From CAIJMU01 sp035531315 (GTDB lineage: Bacteria > Spirochaetota > Spirochaetia > Treponematales > Rectinemataceae), in the NCBI GenBank assembly GCA_035531315.1, contig DATKTD010000212.1, positions 1 through 7,496 of the forward strand: a DNA stretch of 7,496 bases, given 5' to 3'. Position numbers and translations under genes: made by a program. The notes beneath the pieces are model-generated. The model saw only the letters and a program-made list of their open reading frames with translations. It ran no database searches and was not told the DNA's origin. Positions 1-5,413 of this stretch are shown here, piece by piece (position 1 is the first letter of the stretch; each line of letters opens with the position of its first letter).

Positions 1-1
1 G

Positions 2-325
2 ATCGGGGGCTACCTCCTGTTTCTCGCGGTGACGGCCCAGAACAGCTATGCCTCGCGGGTGGTCGAGATCCAGGAGGGGCAGAGGCTGATCGACACGGGG
101 CTCTATGGTATCGTAAGGCATCCCATGTACCTGGCCGCGGCCATCATGTACCTCGCGACGCCGATAGCCCTGGGCTCGTTGATTGCCCTCGTACCAATGC
201 TTAGCTTTCCCTTCCTCCTAGGCTATCGGATCGTCAACGAGGAGAAGCTCCTCGTCGCGGGGCTCCCGGGCTACGAGGATTACAGGAAGCGGGTCAGGTA
301 CAGGCTCATTCCCTTCATTTGGTGA
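2..325 (+). CDS. Isoprenylcysteine carboxyl methyltransferase (ICMT/PEMT)-like membrane methyltransferase, 3' part
   Basis: The frame is open to the window edge (it reads IGGYLLFLA before the first in-frame GTG at 29), so this is the C-terminal ~107 residues of a longer protein. Seen: a GLYGIVRHPMY block, a hydrophobic hairpin (roughly residues 42-76 of the fragment), then NEEKLL, GYEDYRKRV and RYRLIPFIW at the terminus. The RHPxY block, followed after a membrane segment by an EE pair and a tyrosine/arginine-rich tail, is the cofactor-binding signature of the ICMT/PEMT-type integral membrane methyltransferases. These use S-adenosylmethionine to methylate lipid or lipophilic substrates at the membrane. 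The substrate cannot be told from this fragment; bacteria lack a prenylated-CaaX pathway, so phospholipid or another small substrate is more likely. Its TGA lies inside the last codons of the convergent ltaE, an 11-base overlap. Family call firm, substrate unknown. Confidence 0.85.
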   Translation: MGGYLLFLAVTAQNSYASRVVEIQEGQRLIDTGLYGIVRHPMYLAAAIMYLATPIALGSLIALVPMLSFPFLLGYRIVNEEKLLVAGLPGYEDYRKRVRYRLIPFIW

Positions 326-1331
326 GCTGGGAGCGAATTCCCTCCACGAGGGCGGCCGCGTCGTCCCTGGCGATGTCGAGGTGGGTGACGAGGCGCATGG
401 GATTGCCCGGCGTGACGAGGATGCCTTTCTTTTCGAGGGCGGCGGCGAGCTCGTGGGGCTTGGCCGTGGCGAAGCGGACGAAGACCATGTTGGTCTCTCC
501 CGAGTGGGGGAGGACTTCGAGGCCGGGGATGCCAGCGAGGCTCGTGGCGAGGTAGGCGGCGTTGGCGTGGTCTTCGGCGAGGCGTTCGATGTTGTGCTGG
601 AGGGCGTAGATGGCTCCGGCGGCGATGATGCCGGCCTGGCGCATGCCGCCGCCGAGGACCTTGCGCCAGCGGCGGGCCTCCTTGATGAAGGTGGCGCGGC
701 CGCAGAGGAGGGAGCCCACCGGTGCGCCGAGACCCTTGGAGAGGCAGACGGAGATCGTGTCGTAGTGGCCGGCGATGGTCGAGGCGCTCACGCCGAGCTT
801 GACGGCGGCGTTGAAGATCCTGGCTCCGTCGAGGTGGATGGCGAGACCGTGCCCCTTGGCGAAGGCGGCGGCTTCTCGCTGGTAATCGAGGCCGAGGACC
901 TTTCCCCCTTGGGTGTTTTCGAGGCAGAGGAGGCGGCTGCGGGCGTGGTGGAAGTCGTCGGGTTTGATTTTCGCGGCGACCTTGGCCAGGTCGAGGCTGC
1001 CGTCGGCCTCGAGCTCGATGGGCTGGGGGACGATGGAGCCCAGGGCGGCCGCCCCTCCTCCTTCGTACTTGTAGGTGTGGGCGTCCTGGCCGACGATGTA
1101 CTCGTCGCCGCGGCCGCAGTGGGTGAGGAGGGCGAGGAGATTGGTCTGGGTGCCCGAGGAGGCGAAGAGGGCGGCCTCGGTGCCGAGGAGCTCGGCGCCT
1201 AACTTTTCGAGGCGGTTCACGGTGGGGTCGTCGCCGTAGACGTCGTCGCCTACTTCGGCGGCGGCCATGGCCCGGCGCATCGCCTCGTTCGGCCTCGTGA
1301 CGGTGTCGCTCCTGAAATCGGCGTGTCGCAT
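315..1331 (-). CDS. ltaE: Low-specificity L-threonine aldolase (PLP-dependent)
   Basis: 338 residues, close to the usual ~330-345 of bacterial LtaE. The enzyme cleaves L-threonine or L-allo-threonine to glycine and acetaldehyde in the cytoplasm, using pyridoxal phosphate. Seen: the N-terminal FRSDTVTRP (6-14) and GDDVYGDDPTVNRLE (28-42) blocks; SSGTQTNLLALL (58-69), the phosphate-binding loop region; H85 in QDAHTYKYEGGGAA, expected to stack on the cofactor; ENTQGGKVL (138-146); HLDGARIFNA (166-175) with D168 and R171 as cofactor and substrate contacts; and SVCLSKGLGAPVGSLL with K199 as the Schiff-base lysine. LGGGMRQAG (226-234) is also typical. All key residues are present, so it should be active. 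The ATG at 1331 has AAGGAG six bases upstream, fixing the start. It lies 59 bases downstream of rsmG on the same strand, so co-transcription is plausible, though no functional link is known to me. Confidence 0.96.
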   Translation of the reverse strand: MRHADFRSDTVTRPNEAMRRAMAAAEVGDDVYGDDPTVNRLEKLGAELLGTEAALFASSGTQTNLLALLTHCGRGDEYIVGQDAHTYKYEGGGAAALGSIVPQPIELEADGSLDLAKVAAKIKPDDFHHARSRLLCLENTQGGKVLGLDYQREAAAFAKGHGLAIHLDGARIFNAAVKLGVSASTIAGHYDTISVCLSKGLGAPVGSLLCGRATFIKEARRWRKVLGGGMRQAGIIAAGAIYALQHNIERLAEDHANAAYLATSLAGIPGLEVLPHSGETNMVFVRFATAKPHELAAALEKKGILVTPGNPMRLVTHLDIARDDAAALVEGIRSQLTK

Positions 1332-1337
1332 CCTGTT

Positions 1338-1343
1338 CTCCTT
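1338..1343 (-). promoter_or_regulatory. Ribosome binding site of ltaE
   Basis: On the minus strand AAGGAG ends six bases before the ATG at 1331. This is a near-perfect Shine-Dalgarno sequence at good spacing. It decides the start over the longer readings of the overlapping minus frames. Confidence 0.8.
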
Positions 1344-1390
1344 GTCTGTGGGTCTTGGTGGCGGGCCGGGCGGCCGACGCCGGGCTCCGG

Positions 1391-2125
1391 CTAGGGCGCC
1401 TTCGGGGCGGCGGTCGCGGGCATGGCGGGCACTGGCCGTCGAGCGGGGCTGAGAACGACGAGGCAGCGCTCGTCGTCGAGAAAGGGAACCTTGACGGGGA
1501 GGATCTCCACCCTGTCGTAGAGTCCTTCGATTTCGCCCAACTCCGCCTCGGCCTTTTCACGCCGGCCCTTGTAGGCGGCCACGAAGCCCCAGGGGGCGCA
1601 GACGGCGAAGACCTTCTTGAAGAGTTTGCGTTCGAAGGGGCGGAAGGCGCGGAAACTGACGAGGTCGAAGGAGCCCTTGGCGTGCTCGACCTGGGCTTCG
1701 ACGATGTCGGTGTTGGGGAGGGGAAGGCTTTTTTTCATCTCCTCGAGGAAGTGGATGCGGCGCGTCATGCGATCGATGAGGGCCAGGTCCCAGCCGGGGC
1801 GGGCGAGGGCCAGGGGGATGCCCGGGAGTCCGGCCCCTGTGCCGAGGTCGGCGAGGCTGGTGCGTGACCTCGCCGCCTCGACGCGGGGAGCCCCGGCGGC
1901 CCGCCCCTTGGCCGCTTCGGAGGCCAGGCGGTCGAGGTGGGCGAGGGGGGCGAGGCTGTCGAGGATGTGTTTGATTATGAGTTCGTCTCCCGAGGCGCCG
2001 ACGAGGCCGTACCTGGGGTTCCAAGCCTCGATGGCTTCGATATAGGCGGCGAGGCGGGCTGGCAGCTCGCCTTGGGCGGGGAGGCCCAGTTCGAGGAGGC
2101 CGTCGCGGAGGAGTTTCGGGTTCAC
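1391..2125 (-). CDS. rsmG: 16S rRNA (guanine-527-N7)-methyltransferase RsmG (GidB)
   Basis: RsmG methylates N7 of G527 in the 530 loop of 16S rRNA with S-adenosylmethionine; in many bacteria its loss gives low-level streptomycin resistance. From a GTG at 2125 the product is 244 residues. Seen: the helical N-terminal part with WNPRYGLVG (35-43) and IKHILDSLAPL (51-61); SAM motif I, DLGTGAGLPGIPLAL (93-107); the acidic residue after the second strand in ALIDRM (115-120) followed by KSLPLP (132-137); SFRAF (157-161), equivalent to the family's conserved Ser-Arg-Ala; AYKG (184-187); and the terminal strand ERCLVVL (219-225). It is longer than the ~207-residue E. coli protein because of an Ala/Arg-rich insert at about 66-90 and an Ala/Pro tail at 229-244. 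The frame stays open upstream to an ATG at 2266, but that would overlap the divergent nuclease gene and add sequence unlike the family; VNPKLLRDGL matches the normal family start. No Shine-Dalgarno precedes the GTG. Confidence 0.93.
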   Translation of the reverse strand: MNPKLLRDGLLELGLPAQGELPARLAAYIEAIEAWNPRYGLVGASGDELIIKHILDSLAPLAHLDRLASEAAKGRAAGAPRVEAARSRTSLADLGTGAGLPGIPLALARPGWDLALIDRMTRRIHFLEEMKKSLPLPNTDIVEAQVEHAKGSFDLVSFRAFRPFERKLFKKVFAVCAPWGFVAAYKGRREKAEAELGEIEGLYDRVEILPVKVPFLDDERCLVVLSPARRPVPAMPATAAPKAP

Positions 2126-2131
2126 GGATGG

Positions 2132-2137
2132 AGTGTA
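2132..2137 (-). promoter_or_regulatory. Possible -10 element for a near-leaderless rsmG transcript
   Basis: TACACT on the minus strand matches four of six bases of TATAAT and ends six bases before the GTG of rsmG. If used, transcription would begin at or next to the start codon. That would fit the lack of a ribosome binding site. I see no convincing -35 element at the right distance. An alternative -10, TATGCT at 2161-2156, would give a leader of roughly 25-30 bases. Weak evidence. Confidence 0.22.
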
Positions 2138-2186
2138 GCGGAGAGGGCCGCGAAAAGCATAGCCGGTGGCCTCGGCTTGAAGCGGC

Positions 2187-2201
2187 TCCGGCCGGGCCGG
2201 A
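2187..2201. repeat. 15-base palindrome in the rsmG/nuclease divergent intergenic region
   Basis: TCCGGCC-G-GGCCGGA is a perfect 7-base inverted repeat around one central G. It lies between the two divergent genes, about 25 bases before the nuclease ATG and 60 bases before the rsmG GTG. It could be an operator for a dimeric regulator or the foot of an RNA hairpin. In such GC-rich DNA a 7-base palindrome can also arise by chance, so function is not established. Confidence 0.35.
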
Positions 2202-2225
2202 CGTCGGTGGGCGGGGGTGCTCGCG

Positions 2226-3167
2226 ATGCGCACGGGAATAAAACCGACGGTCGATGTCGTCTTCAAGAAGATTTTCGGGAGTCGTCTGCACGAGGGAATA
2301 ACGCTGGATTTCCTGAATGCGCTCTTGCCCCTGGTGGGCCTGCCCGAGGCGGCGGAACTTCATATAGCCAATCCATTCAGGCTGGGGGACTTCGAGGGGG
2401 ACAAGGAGATCGCGGTCGACATCCACATTCACGATCGCGAGGGTCGGGAATTCCAGATAGAGATGCAGGTACGTAGGGACAATGCCCTGGGCGCGAGAAT
2501 GCTGGACAATTGGGCCAGGCTCTATTCGGGTCAGATCGCCAAGGGCCACGATTATCGGCTCCATCGTCCAGTGATTGCGATTTGGATACTGTCTCATTCC
2601 TTTTTCGAAGACGGGGATTGGCTTCACGCCTTCAGGATTTCCGATGGCAAGCGGGCTCGCGGCCTGGGCGAGGATTTCCTCATCGTGACCATCGAACTTC
2701 CGAAGGGGGAATCCTTGTCGATCGCTCCAAACCGGACTAAATTCGACAGTGGGATGGGCGATTGGCTGTGGTTTCTCTCCCATGGCCAGGACATCGATCC
2801 GGAAAGCGCGAACTTCGGGGCGCTGCGGAAGGAAATACGGGAGGCGGTGGAAATCATGAGGGTATTCACGAAGGCCTACAAGGCTCGCTACACCTACGAT
2901 CGGCGACTCGAATGGGAACGGACGATCAATGCCTGGAAAAACGACGCCCGAGAGGAAGGTCTCGAGGAAGGTCGCAGCGTGGGTCGCGAGCTTGGCTTGG
3001 CGGAGGGTCGCGAGAAAGGCCTGGCTGAGGGTAAGGCTGAGGGTAAAGCCGAGGGCGAACGCGTGAAGGCGCAAGAGGATGCTCGCCGTCTGAAAGCGCT
3101 CGGGGTTTCGCTCGATATCATCTCGAAGGCAACAGGTCTTTCCGAGTCCGAGATCGAGTCGCTCTGA
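2226..3167 (+). CDS. Rpn-type recombination-promoting nuclease / putative transposase (PD-(D/E)XK superfamily)
   Basis: 313 residues. Seen: the N-terminal KPTVDVVFKKIFGS (6-19) and ITLDFLNALLP (25-35) typical of this family; the nuclease core with D65 in AVDIHIHDREG and the E79-x-Q81 motif in FQIEMQVR; a helical middle region with ARMLDNWARLYSGQ (90-103), typical of the family; and a charged tail from about 240 with repeated EG/GK units, then ALGVSLDIISKATGLSESEIESL-type sequence (from 291), a small helical motif often found at the end of these proteins. Family knowledge: E. coli Rpn proteins are DNA endonucleases that raise RecA-independent recombination, and related genes occur in many copies in some genomes. 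The ATG at 2226 has a G-rich stretch about seven bases upstream; a GTG at 2217 would add three residues. It is divergent from rsmG, and its stop is 24 bases from the convergent flgJ-like stop. A/T at third codon positions is visibly more frequent than in neighbours, suggesting acquisition. No terminal inverted repeats or target duplications were seen. Confidence 0.88.
   Translation: MRTGIKPTVDVVFKKIFGSRLHEGITLDFLNALLPLVGLPEAAELHIANPFRLGDFEGDKEIAVDIHIHDREGREFQIEMQVRRDNALGARMLDNWARLYSGQIAKGHDYRLHRPVIAIWILSHSFFEDGDWLHAFRISDGKRARGLGEDFLIVTIELPKGESLSIAPNRTKFDSGMGDWLWFLSHGQDIDPESANFGALRKEIREAVEIMRVFTKAYKARYTYDRRLEWERTINAWKNDAREEGLEEGRSVGRELGLAEGREKGLAEGKAEGKAEGERVKAQEDARRLKALGVSLDIISKATGLSESEIESL
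3024..3059 (+). repeat. Three tandem 12-base units inside the nuclease gene
   Basis: GCTGAGGGTAAG, GCTGAGGGTAAA and GCCGAGGGCGAA follow one another in frame and encode AEGK-AEGK-AEGE (residues 267-278). Looser copies of the same Glu-Gly pattern (EEGR, AEGR) lie just before. The first two units differ at one base, which suggests recent slippage or expansion. Tail length in this family commonly varies. Confidence 0.75.
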
Positions 3168-3181
3168 GGCGCCGTCGCGCC
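3168..3181. terminator. Short GC-rich hairpin between convergent stops
   Basis: GGCGC-CGTC-GCGCC forms a 5-base-pair stem with a 4-base loop, directly after the nuclease TGA and before the flgJ-like TAG at 3192. It could act as a bidirectional terminator stem. There is no T-run on either side, so it is not a standard intrinsic terminator and may be chance. Confidence 0.25.
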
Positions 3182-3191
3182 GAGGCGGCTA

Positions 3192-3569
3192 CTACGAGAG
3201 CTGTCGGTAGAGCTGGTCGGCGAGGCCGAAGTTGGCGGTCTTGGACATGGTCTTCGAGTATTCGTCGTCGAGCATGTCCTGGTAGATGTCGCCTGCGAAG
3301 CCGCCCCCGATGATGTCGTCGGACTTGTCCACGGTGGCACGCATTTCCTTGATCATCATTTTGACGAAGATGGACTCGAAGTCGAGGCACTGGGCGTAGA
3401 GGGGCGACTTCTTGTCGATGGCTTTGTCGGGGGCGATGCGGGCTCCCGTGCCCTGGACCTGGGGGAGGCCGGAGGAGGGGCTCGTCCTCGCGGCGACTTT
3501 GGCGCCGCCACCGCGGGGGGCCATGAGGGGGCGGTTGTCGTATTGGAGCAGGGCACTGTCTATGAGCAT
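3192..3569 (-). CDS. flgJ: FlgJ-like rod-binding protein (rod-assembly domain only)
   Basis: 125 residues. Residues 57-124 form the rod-binding domain: LYAQCLDFESIFVKMMIKEM, then GGGFAGDIYQDMLDDEYSK and NFGLADQLYRQL, a pattern shared with the N-terminal half of enterobacterial FlgJ. That half is thought to cap or scaffold the growing rod in the periplasm. The first ~50 residues are basic, Pro/Gly/Ala-rich and probably flexible. The C-terminal muramidase domain of E. coli FlgJ (313 residues) is absent, as in spirochaetes and many other phyla, so wall penetration would need a separate enzyme. The ATG lies five bases after the flgG TAG, and an AGAGG ribosome site sits within the last codons of flgG, so translation is probably coupled. 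It is the last gene of the rod operon here. Confidence 0.9.
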   Translation of the reverse strand: MLIDSALLQYDNRPLMAPRGGGAKVAARTSPSSGLPQVQGTGARIAPDKAIDKKSPLYAQCLDFESIFVKMMIKEMRATVDKSDDIIGGGFAGDIYQDMLDDEYSKTMSKTANFGLADQLYRQLS

Positions 3570-3574
3570 CTAGA

Positions 3575-4369
3575 CTACCTCTTCAGCGATGTCGCCGTTC
3601 CGAGCATGTTGTCGCTGGTCTGGATGGCCTTGGAGTTGAACTCGTAGGCGCGCTGGGCGACGATCATGTCGACCATTTCTCGGACGACGGAGACGTTGGA
3701 CATTTCGAGGAACTTGTGGATGGTCTTGCCCATGCCGTTGAAACCGGGTTGGCCGGCGATGGCGGCGCCGGAGGCGTTTGAGGTCTTGTAGAGGTTTTCG
3801 CCGGTGGCGGTGAGGCCTTCGGGGTTAGGGAAGCGGTAGAGTTCGATCTGGCCGACCTGGACGGGGTTGTCCTGTCCGGGGAGTTTGACGTCGACGCGGC
3901 CGTCCTGGGAGATGGCGAGGGTGCTCGGGATGAAGCCCTGGGGGAGGATGATCTCGGGGTTGACCTTGTAGCCGTCGGCGGTGACGAGCTGGCCGTTGGA
4001 GTCGATCTTGAAGGCGCCGTCGCGGGTGTAGGCGTAGGAGCCGTCGTAGGTCTGGACGCGGAAGAAGCCGTCGCCCTCGATGGCGACGTCGGAGGTGTTT
4101 TCGGTGTTCTGGAGGGCGCCCTGGGTGAACTGGCGCTGGGTGGCGTCGAGTTTGACGCCGTGGCCCATCTGGGTGGGGACGGGGACGACGGTGTCCTGGG
4201 TGGCGGGGGTGCCGGCGATGCGGACGGTCTGGTAGAGGAGGTCCTGGAATTCGGCGCGCATGCGCTTGTATCCGGTGGTGTTGACGTTGGCCAGGTTGTT
4301 GGAAATCGTGTCCATCGCGGACTGCTGGCCGATCATGCCGCTCGCGCCGGTCCACAGGCTTCGTACCAT
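3575..4369 (-). CDS. flgG: Flagellar distal rod protein FlgG
   Basis: 264 residues against ~260 in E. coli. Seen: the N-terminal D0 helix with SLWTGASGMIGQQ (4-16) and ISNNLANVNTTGYKR (22-36); the FlgG-specific segment FQDLLYQTVRIAGTPATQDT (41-60), which in other bacteria sets the straight rod form as opposed to the hook; central DVAIEGDGFFRV (94-105) and YTRDGAFKIDSNGQLVT (114-130); GENLYKTS (190-197); and the C-terminal D0 helix SNVSVVREMVDMIVAQRAYE (224-243), followed by NSKAIQTSDNMLG. FlgG polymerises into the distal rod that crosses the periplasm and is exported by the flagellar type III system without a cleaved signal. The C-terminal wording resembles spirochaete FlgG. The frame extends upstream to an ATG at 4384, but GGAGAG seven bases before the ATG at 4369 and the family start favour 4369. 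Confidence 0.96.
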   Translation of the reverse strand: MVRSLWTGASGMIGQQSAMDTISNNLANVNTTGYKRMRAEFQDLLYQTVRIAGTPATQDTVVPVPTQMGHGVKLDATQRQFTQGALQNTENTSDVAIEGDGFFRVQTYDGSYAYTRDGAFKIDSNGQLVTADGYKVNPEIILPQGFIPSTLAISQDGRVDVKLPGQDNPVQVGQIELYRFPNPEGLTATGENLYKTSNASGAAIAGQPGFNGMGKTIHKFLEMSNVSVVREMVDMIVAQRAYEFNSKAIQTSDNMLGTATSLKR

Positions 4370-4376
4370 TACTGAA

Positions 4377-4382
4377 CTCTCC
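4377..4382 (-). promoter_or_regulatory. Ribosome binding site that decides the flgG start
   Basis: GGAGAG on the minus strand ends seven bases before the ATG at 4369. It overlaps the alternative upstream ATG at 4384, which would add five residues not seen in the family and has no good ribosome site of its own. Confidence 0.75.
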
Positions 4383-4415
4383 ATGCCCCTCGATCGGAGC
4401 TTCTATGGGGCGACA

Positions 4416-4430
4416 GGCCCGTCAGGGGCC
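4416..4430 (-). other. Small GC hairpin in the flgF-flgG spacer
   Basis: GGCCC-CTGAC-GGGCC can form a 5-base-pair all-GC stem with a 5-base loop in the 76-base spacer between the two rod genes. It might slow RNA decay or set relative expression of the paralogues. No T-run follows, so termination is unlikely. Purely a sequence observation. Confidence 0.3.
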
Positions 4431-4445
4431 GCGCCGGTTTCGCGA

Positions 4446-5291
4446 TCATACGCGGACGACTTCGTTGATGAGTTTGTTGAGCATGGCGTCCTCCGACTGG
4501 ATGGACTTCTGGTTGGCCTCGTAGGCGCGGTTGACGTCGATCATGTTGACCATCTCGAGGACGGGGTTGACGTTGCTCGCCTCGACGAAGCCCTGGACGA
4601 CCTTGGGGCGGCCCGTGTCCATGATCTGGGCGGGGCCGGAATCCTGGGTGTCGGCCCAGAGGCTGCCGCCCTGTTTGGCGAGGAAGCGTTCCTTGTCGAA
4701 GTCGACGATCTTGAGGCGGTCGAGTTTGACGGGGTGGTCCCAGGTGTTGCTTTCGGGGGAGACGAGGCGGAAGGGGTCGTTCTGGAGGTCCTGGTTGACC
4801 CAGACGCCGCCGTCCTTGTCGACCCGGAAGTTGTTGGCTTTGACCTGGAGGGGGCCTTTCTCGCCGAGGACGGGGTAGCCGTCGATGGTTTCGAGGTAGC
4901 CCTCCTTGCCGATGGTGAAGGCGCCGTTGCGGGTGTAGCGCTCGCCGTTGGGGGTGCTTACGGTGAGGAAGCCCTTGCCGTCGAGGGCTATGTCGAGGTC
5001 GGACTGGGTTTCCTTTAGGGCGCCCTGTTCGAACTGGGTGTAAAGTTCGTTGCTTTCGACGCCGGTGCCGAGCTTGCCGACGACGGGGGCGAGGTCGCTC
5101 GATCCGAAGGGGTTGAGGCGGACGCCGTCGTCGTTGAATCGACGGAGGAGGAGCTGCGCGAAGGCTTTTTCGACGGCCGTATCGCGTTTGTAGCCATTGG
5201 TATCGACGTTGGCGAGGTTGTTGGAGATGGCATCCAGCCTGACCTGCTGTGCGTTCATTCCGCTCGCGCCGGTGTACCAGCCTTGTATCAT
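4446..5291 (-). CDS. flgF: Flagellar proximal rod protein, FlgF-like (FlhO type)
   Basis: 281 residues, paralogous to the downstream FlgG. Seen: WYTGASGMNAQQ (5-16) and ISNNLANVDTNGYKR (22-36) at the N terminus; GTGVESNELYTQFEQGAL (75-92); DIALDGKGFLTV (100-111) with YTRNGAFTIGKEGYL (119-133); a variable middle; and the C-terminal helix SNVNPVLEMVNMIDVNRAYE (239-258), followed by NQKSIQSEDAMLNKL. It lacks the FlgG-specific LLYQT segment and instead carries AFAQLLLRRFNDDGV at 43-57, which argues for FlgF/FlhO rather than FlgG; annotation pipelines may still call it a second FlgG. Role: rod subunit in the periplasm, exported by the flagellar secretion system. The ATG at 5291 has AAGGAG upstream at a rather long 11-base spacing. 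It is the first gene of the operon, 76 bases before flgG. Confidence 0.9.
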   Translation of the reverse strand: MIQGWYTGASGMNAQQVRLDAISNNLANVDTNGYKRDTAVEKAFAQLLLRRFNDDGVRLNPFGSSDLAPVVGKLGTGVESNELYTQFEQGALKETQSDLDIALDGKGFLTVSTPNGERYTRNGAFTIGKEGYLETIDGYPVLGEKGPLQVKANNFRVDKDGGVWVNQDLQNDPFRLVSPESNTWDHPVKLDRLKIVDFDKERFLAKQGGSLWADTQDSGPAQIMDTGRPKVVQGFVEASNVNPVLEMVNMIDVNRAYEANQKSIQSEDAMLNKLINEVVRV

Positions 5292-5302
5292 CGCAGCCTG
5301 TG

Positions 5303-5308
5303 CTCCTT
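5303..5308 (-). promoter_or_regulatory. Ribosome binding site of flgF, with long spacing
   Basis: AAGGAG on the minus strand, with 11 bases between it and the ATG at 5291. The longer open frame continues upstream through the intergenic region and out of frame over manC. This site and the family N terminus (MIQGWYTGASGM) fix the start at 5291. Confidence 0.65.
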
Positions 5309-5317
5309 CATGGCTTA

Positions 5318-5325
5318 TTTTCGGC
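5318..5325 (-). promoter_or_regulatory. Candidate sigma-28 (FliA/WhiG)-like -10 element upstream of flgF
   Basis: GCCGAAAA on the minus strand matches seven of eight bases of the sigma-28 -10 consensus GCCGATAA. It lies 26 bases before the flgF ATG, so a start about seven bases downstream would give a ~20-base leader that still contains the AAGGAG. The four bases at the expected -35 position (15 bases upstream) read CATC rather than TAAA, so the match is one-sided. Flagellar context and position favour it; the missing -35 argues against. Confidence 0.35.
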
Positions 5326-5373
5326 AGGCTGGGCGGAAGTGATGAGGGGGAAGAGAAGGCTTCGCGCGGAGGG

Positions 5374-5399
5374 GGGCGGGGAAGACGAAGTCCCCGCCC
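5374..5399 (-). terminator. GC-rich hairpin after manC, possible terminator
   Basis: GGGCGGGGA and TCCCCGCCC are perfect 9-base complementary arms around an 8-base loop, starting 14 bases after the manC TAA. The stem is strong. The minus-strand sequence that follows is pyrimidine-rich but has no T-run, so it is not a classical intrinsic terminator. It could be a Rho-assisted or RNA-stabilising stem. Its place between manC and the flgF promoter region suggests a transcription-unit boundary. Confidence 0.5.
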
Positions 5400-5413
5400 G
5401 AAGTGTGGCCTTC

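Noticed and set aside
381..1202. Long plus-strand open frame (273 codons) opposite ltaE
   Set aside because: Antisense shadow of a clearly real gene; the translation is dominated by Gly, Glu, Ala, Val and Asp with no family pattern, as expected from GC-biased third positions on the other strand.
1379..1391. GCCGG-GCT-CCGGC hairpin at the end of rsmG
   Set aside because: Only five base pairs with a 3-base loop, overlapping the rsmG stop codon and with no T-run; expected often by chance in DNA this GC-rich.
280..1560. 426-codon minus-strand frame over ltaE and the end of rsmG
   Set aside because: Arg/Pro/His-rich translation in a second frame of the same strand as ltaE; no domain, and it crosses two real genes.
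2981..3064. Repeat region considered as a CRISPR or non-coding repeat array
   Set aside because: Units are 12 bases, in frame and without spacers; they encode the repetitive tail of the nuclease.
1557..3074. 505-codon minus-strand frame antisense to the nuclease and running into rsmG
   Set aside because: Its first half is antisense to the well-supported nuclease and its second half is out-of-frame rsmG; the Arg/Pro-rich tail is typical of a wrong frame.
4260..5018. Plus-strand open frame opposite flgF/flgG
   Set aside because: Asp/Val/Leu/Glu-rich antisense reading spanning two real genes and their spacer; no independent support.
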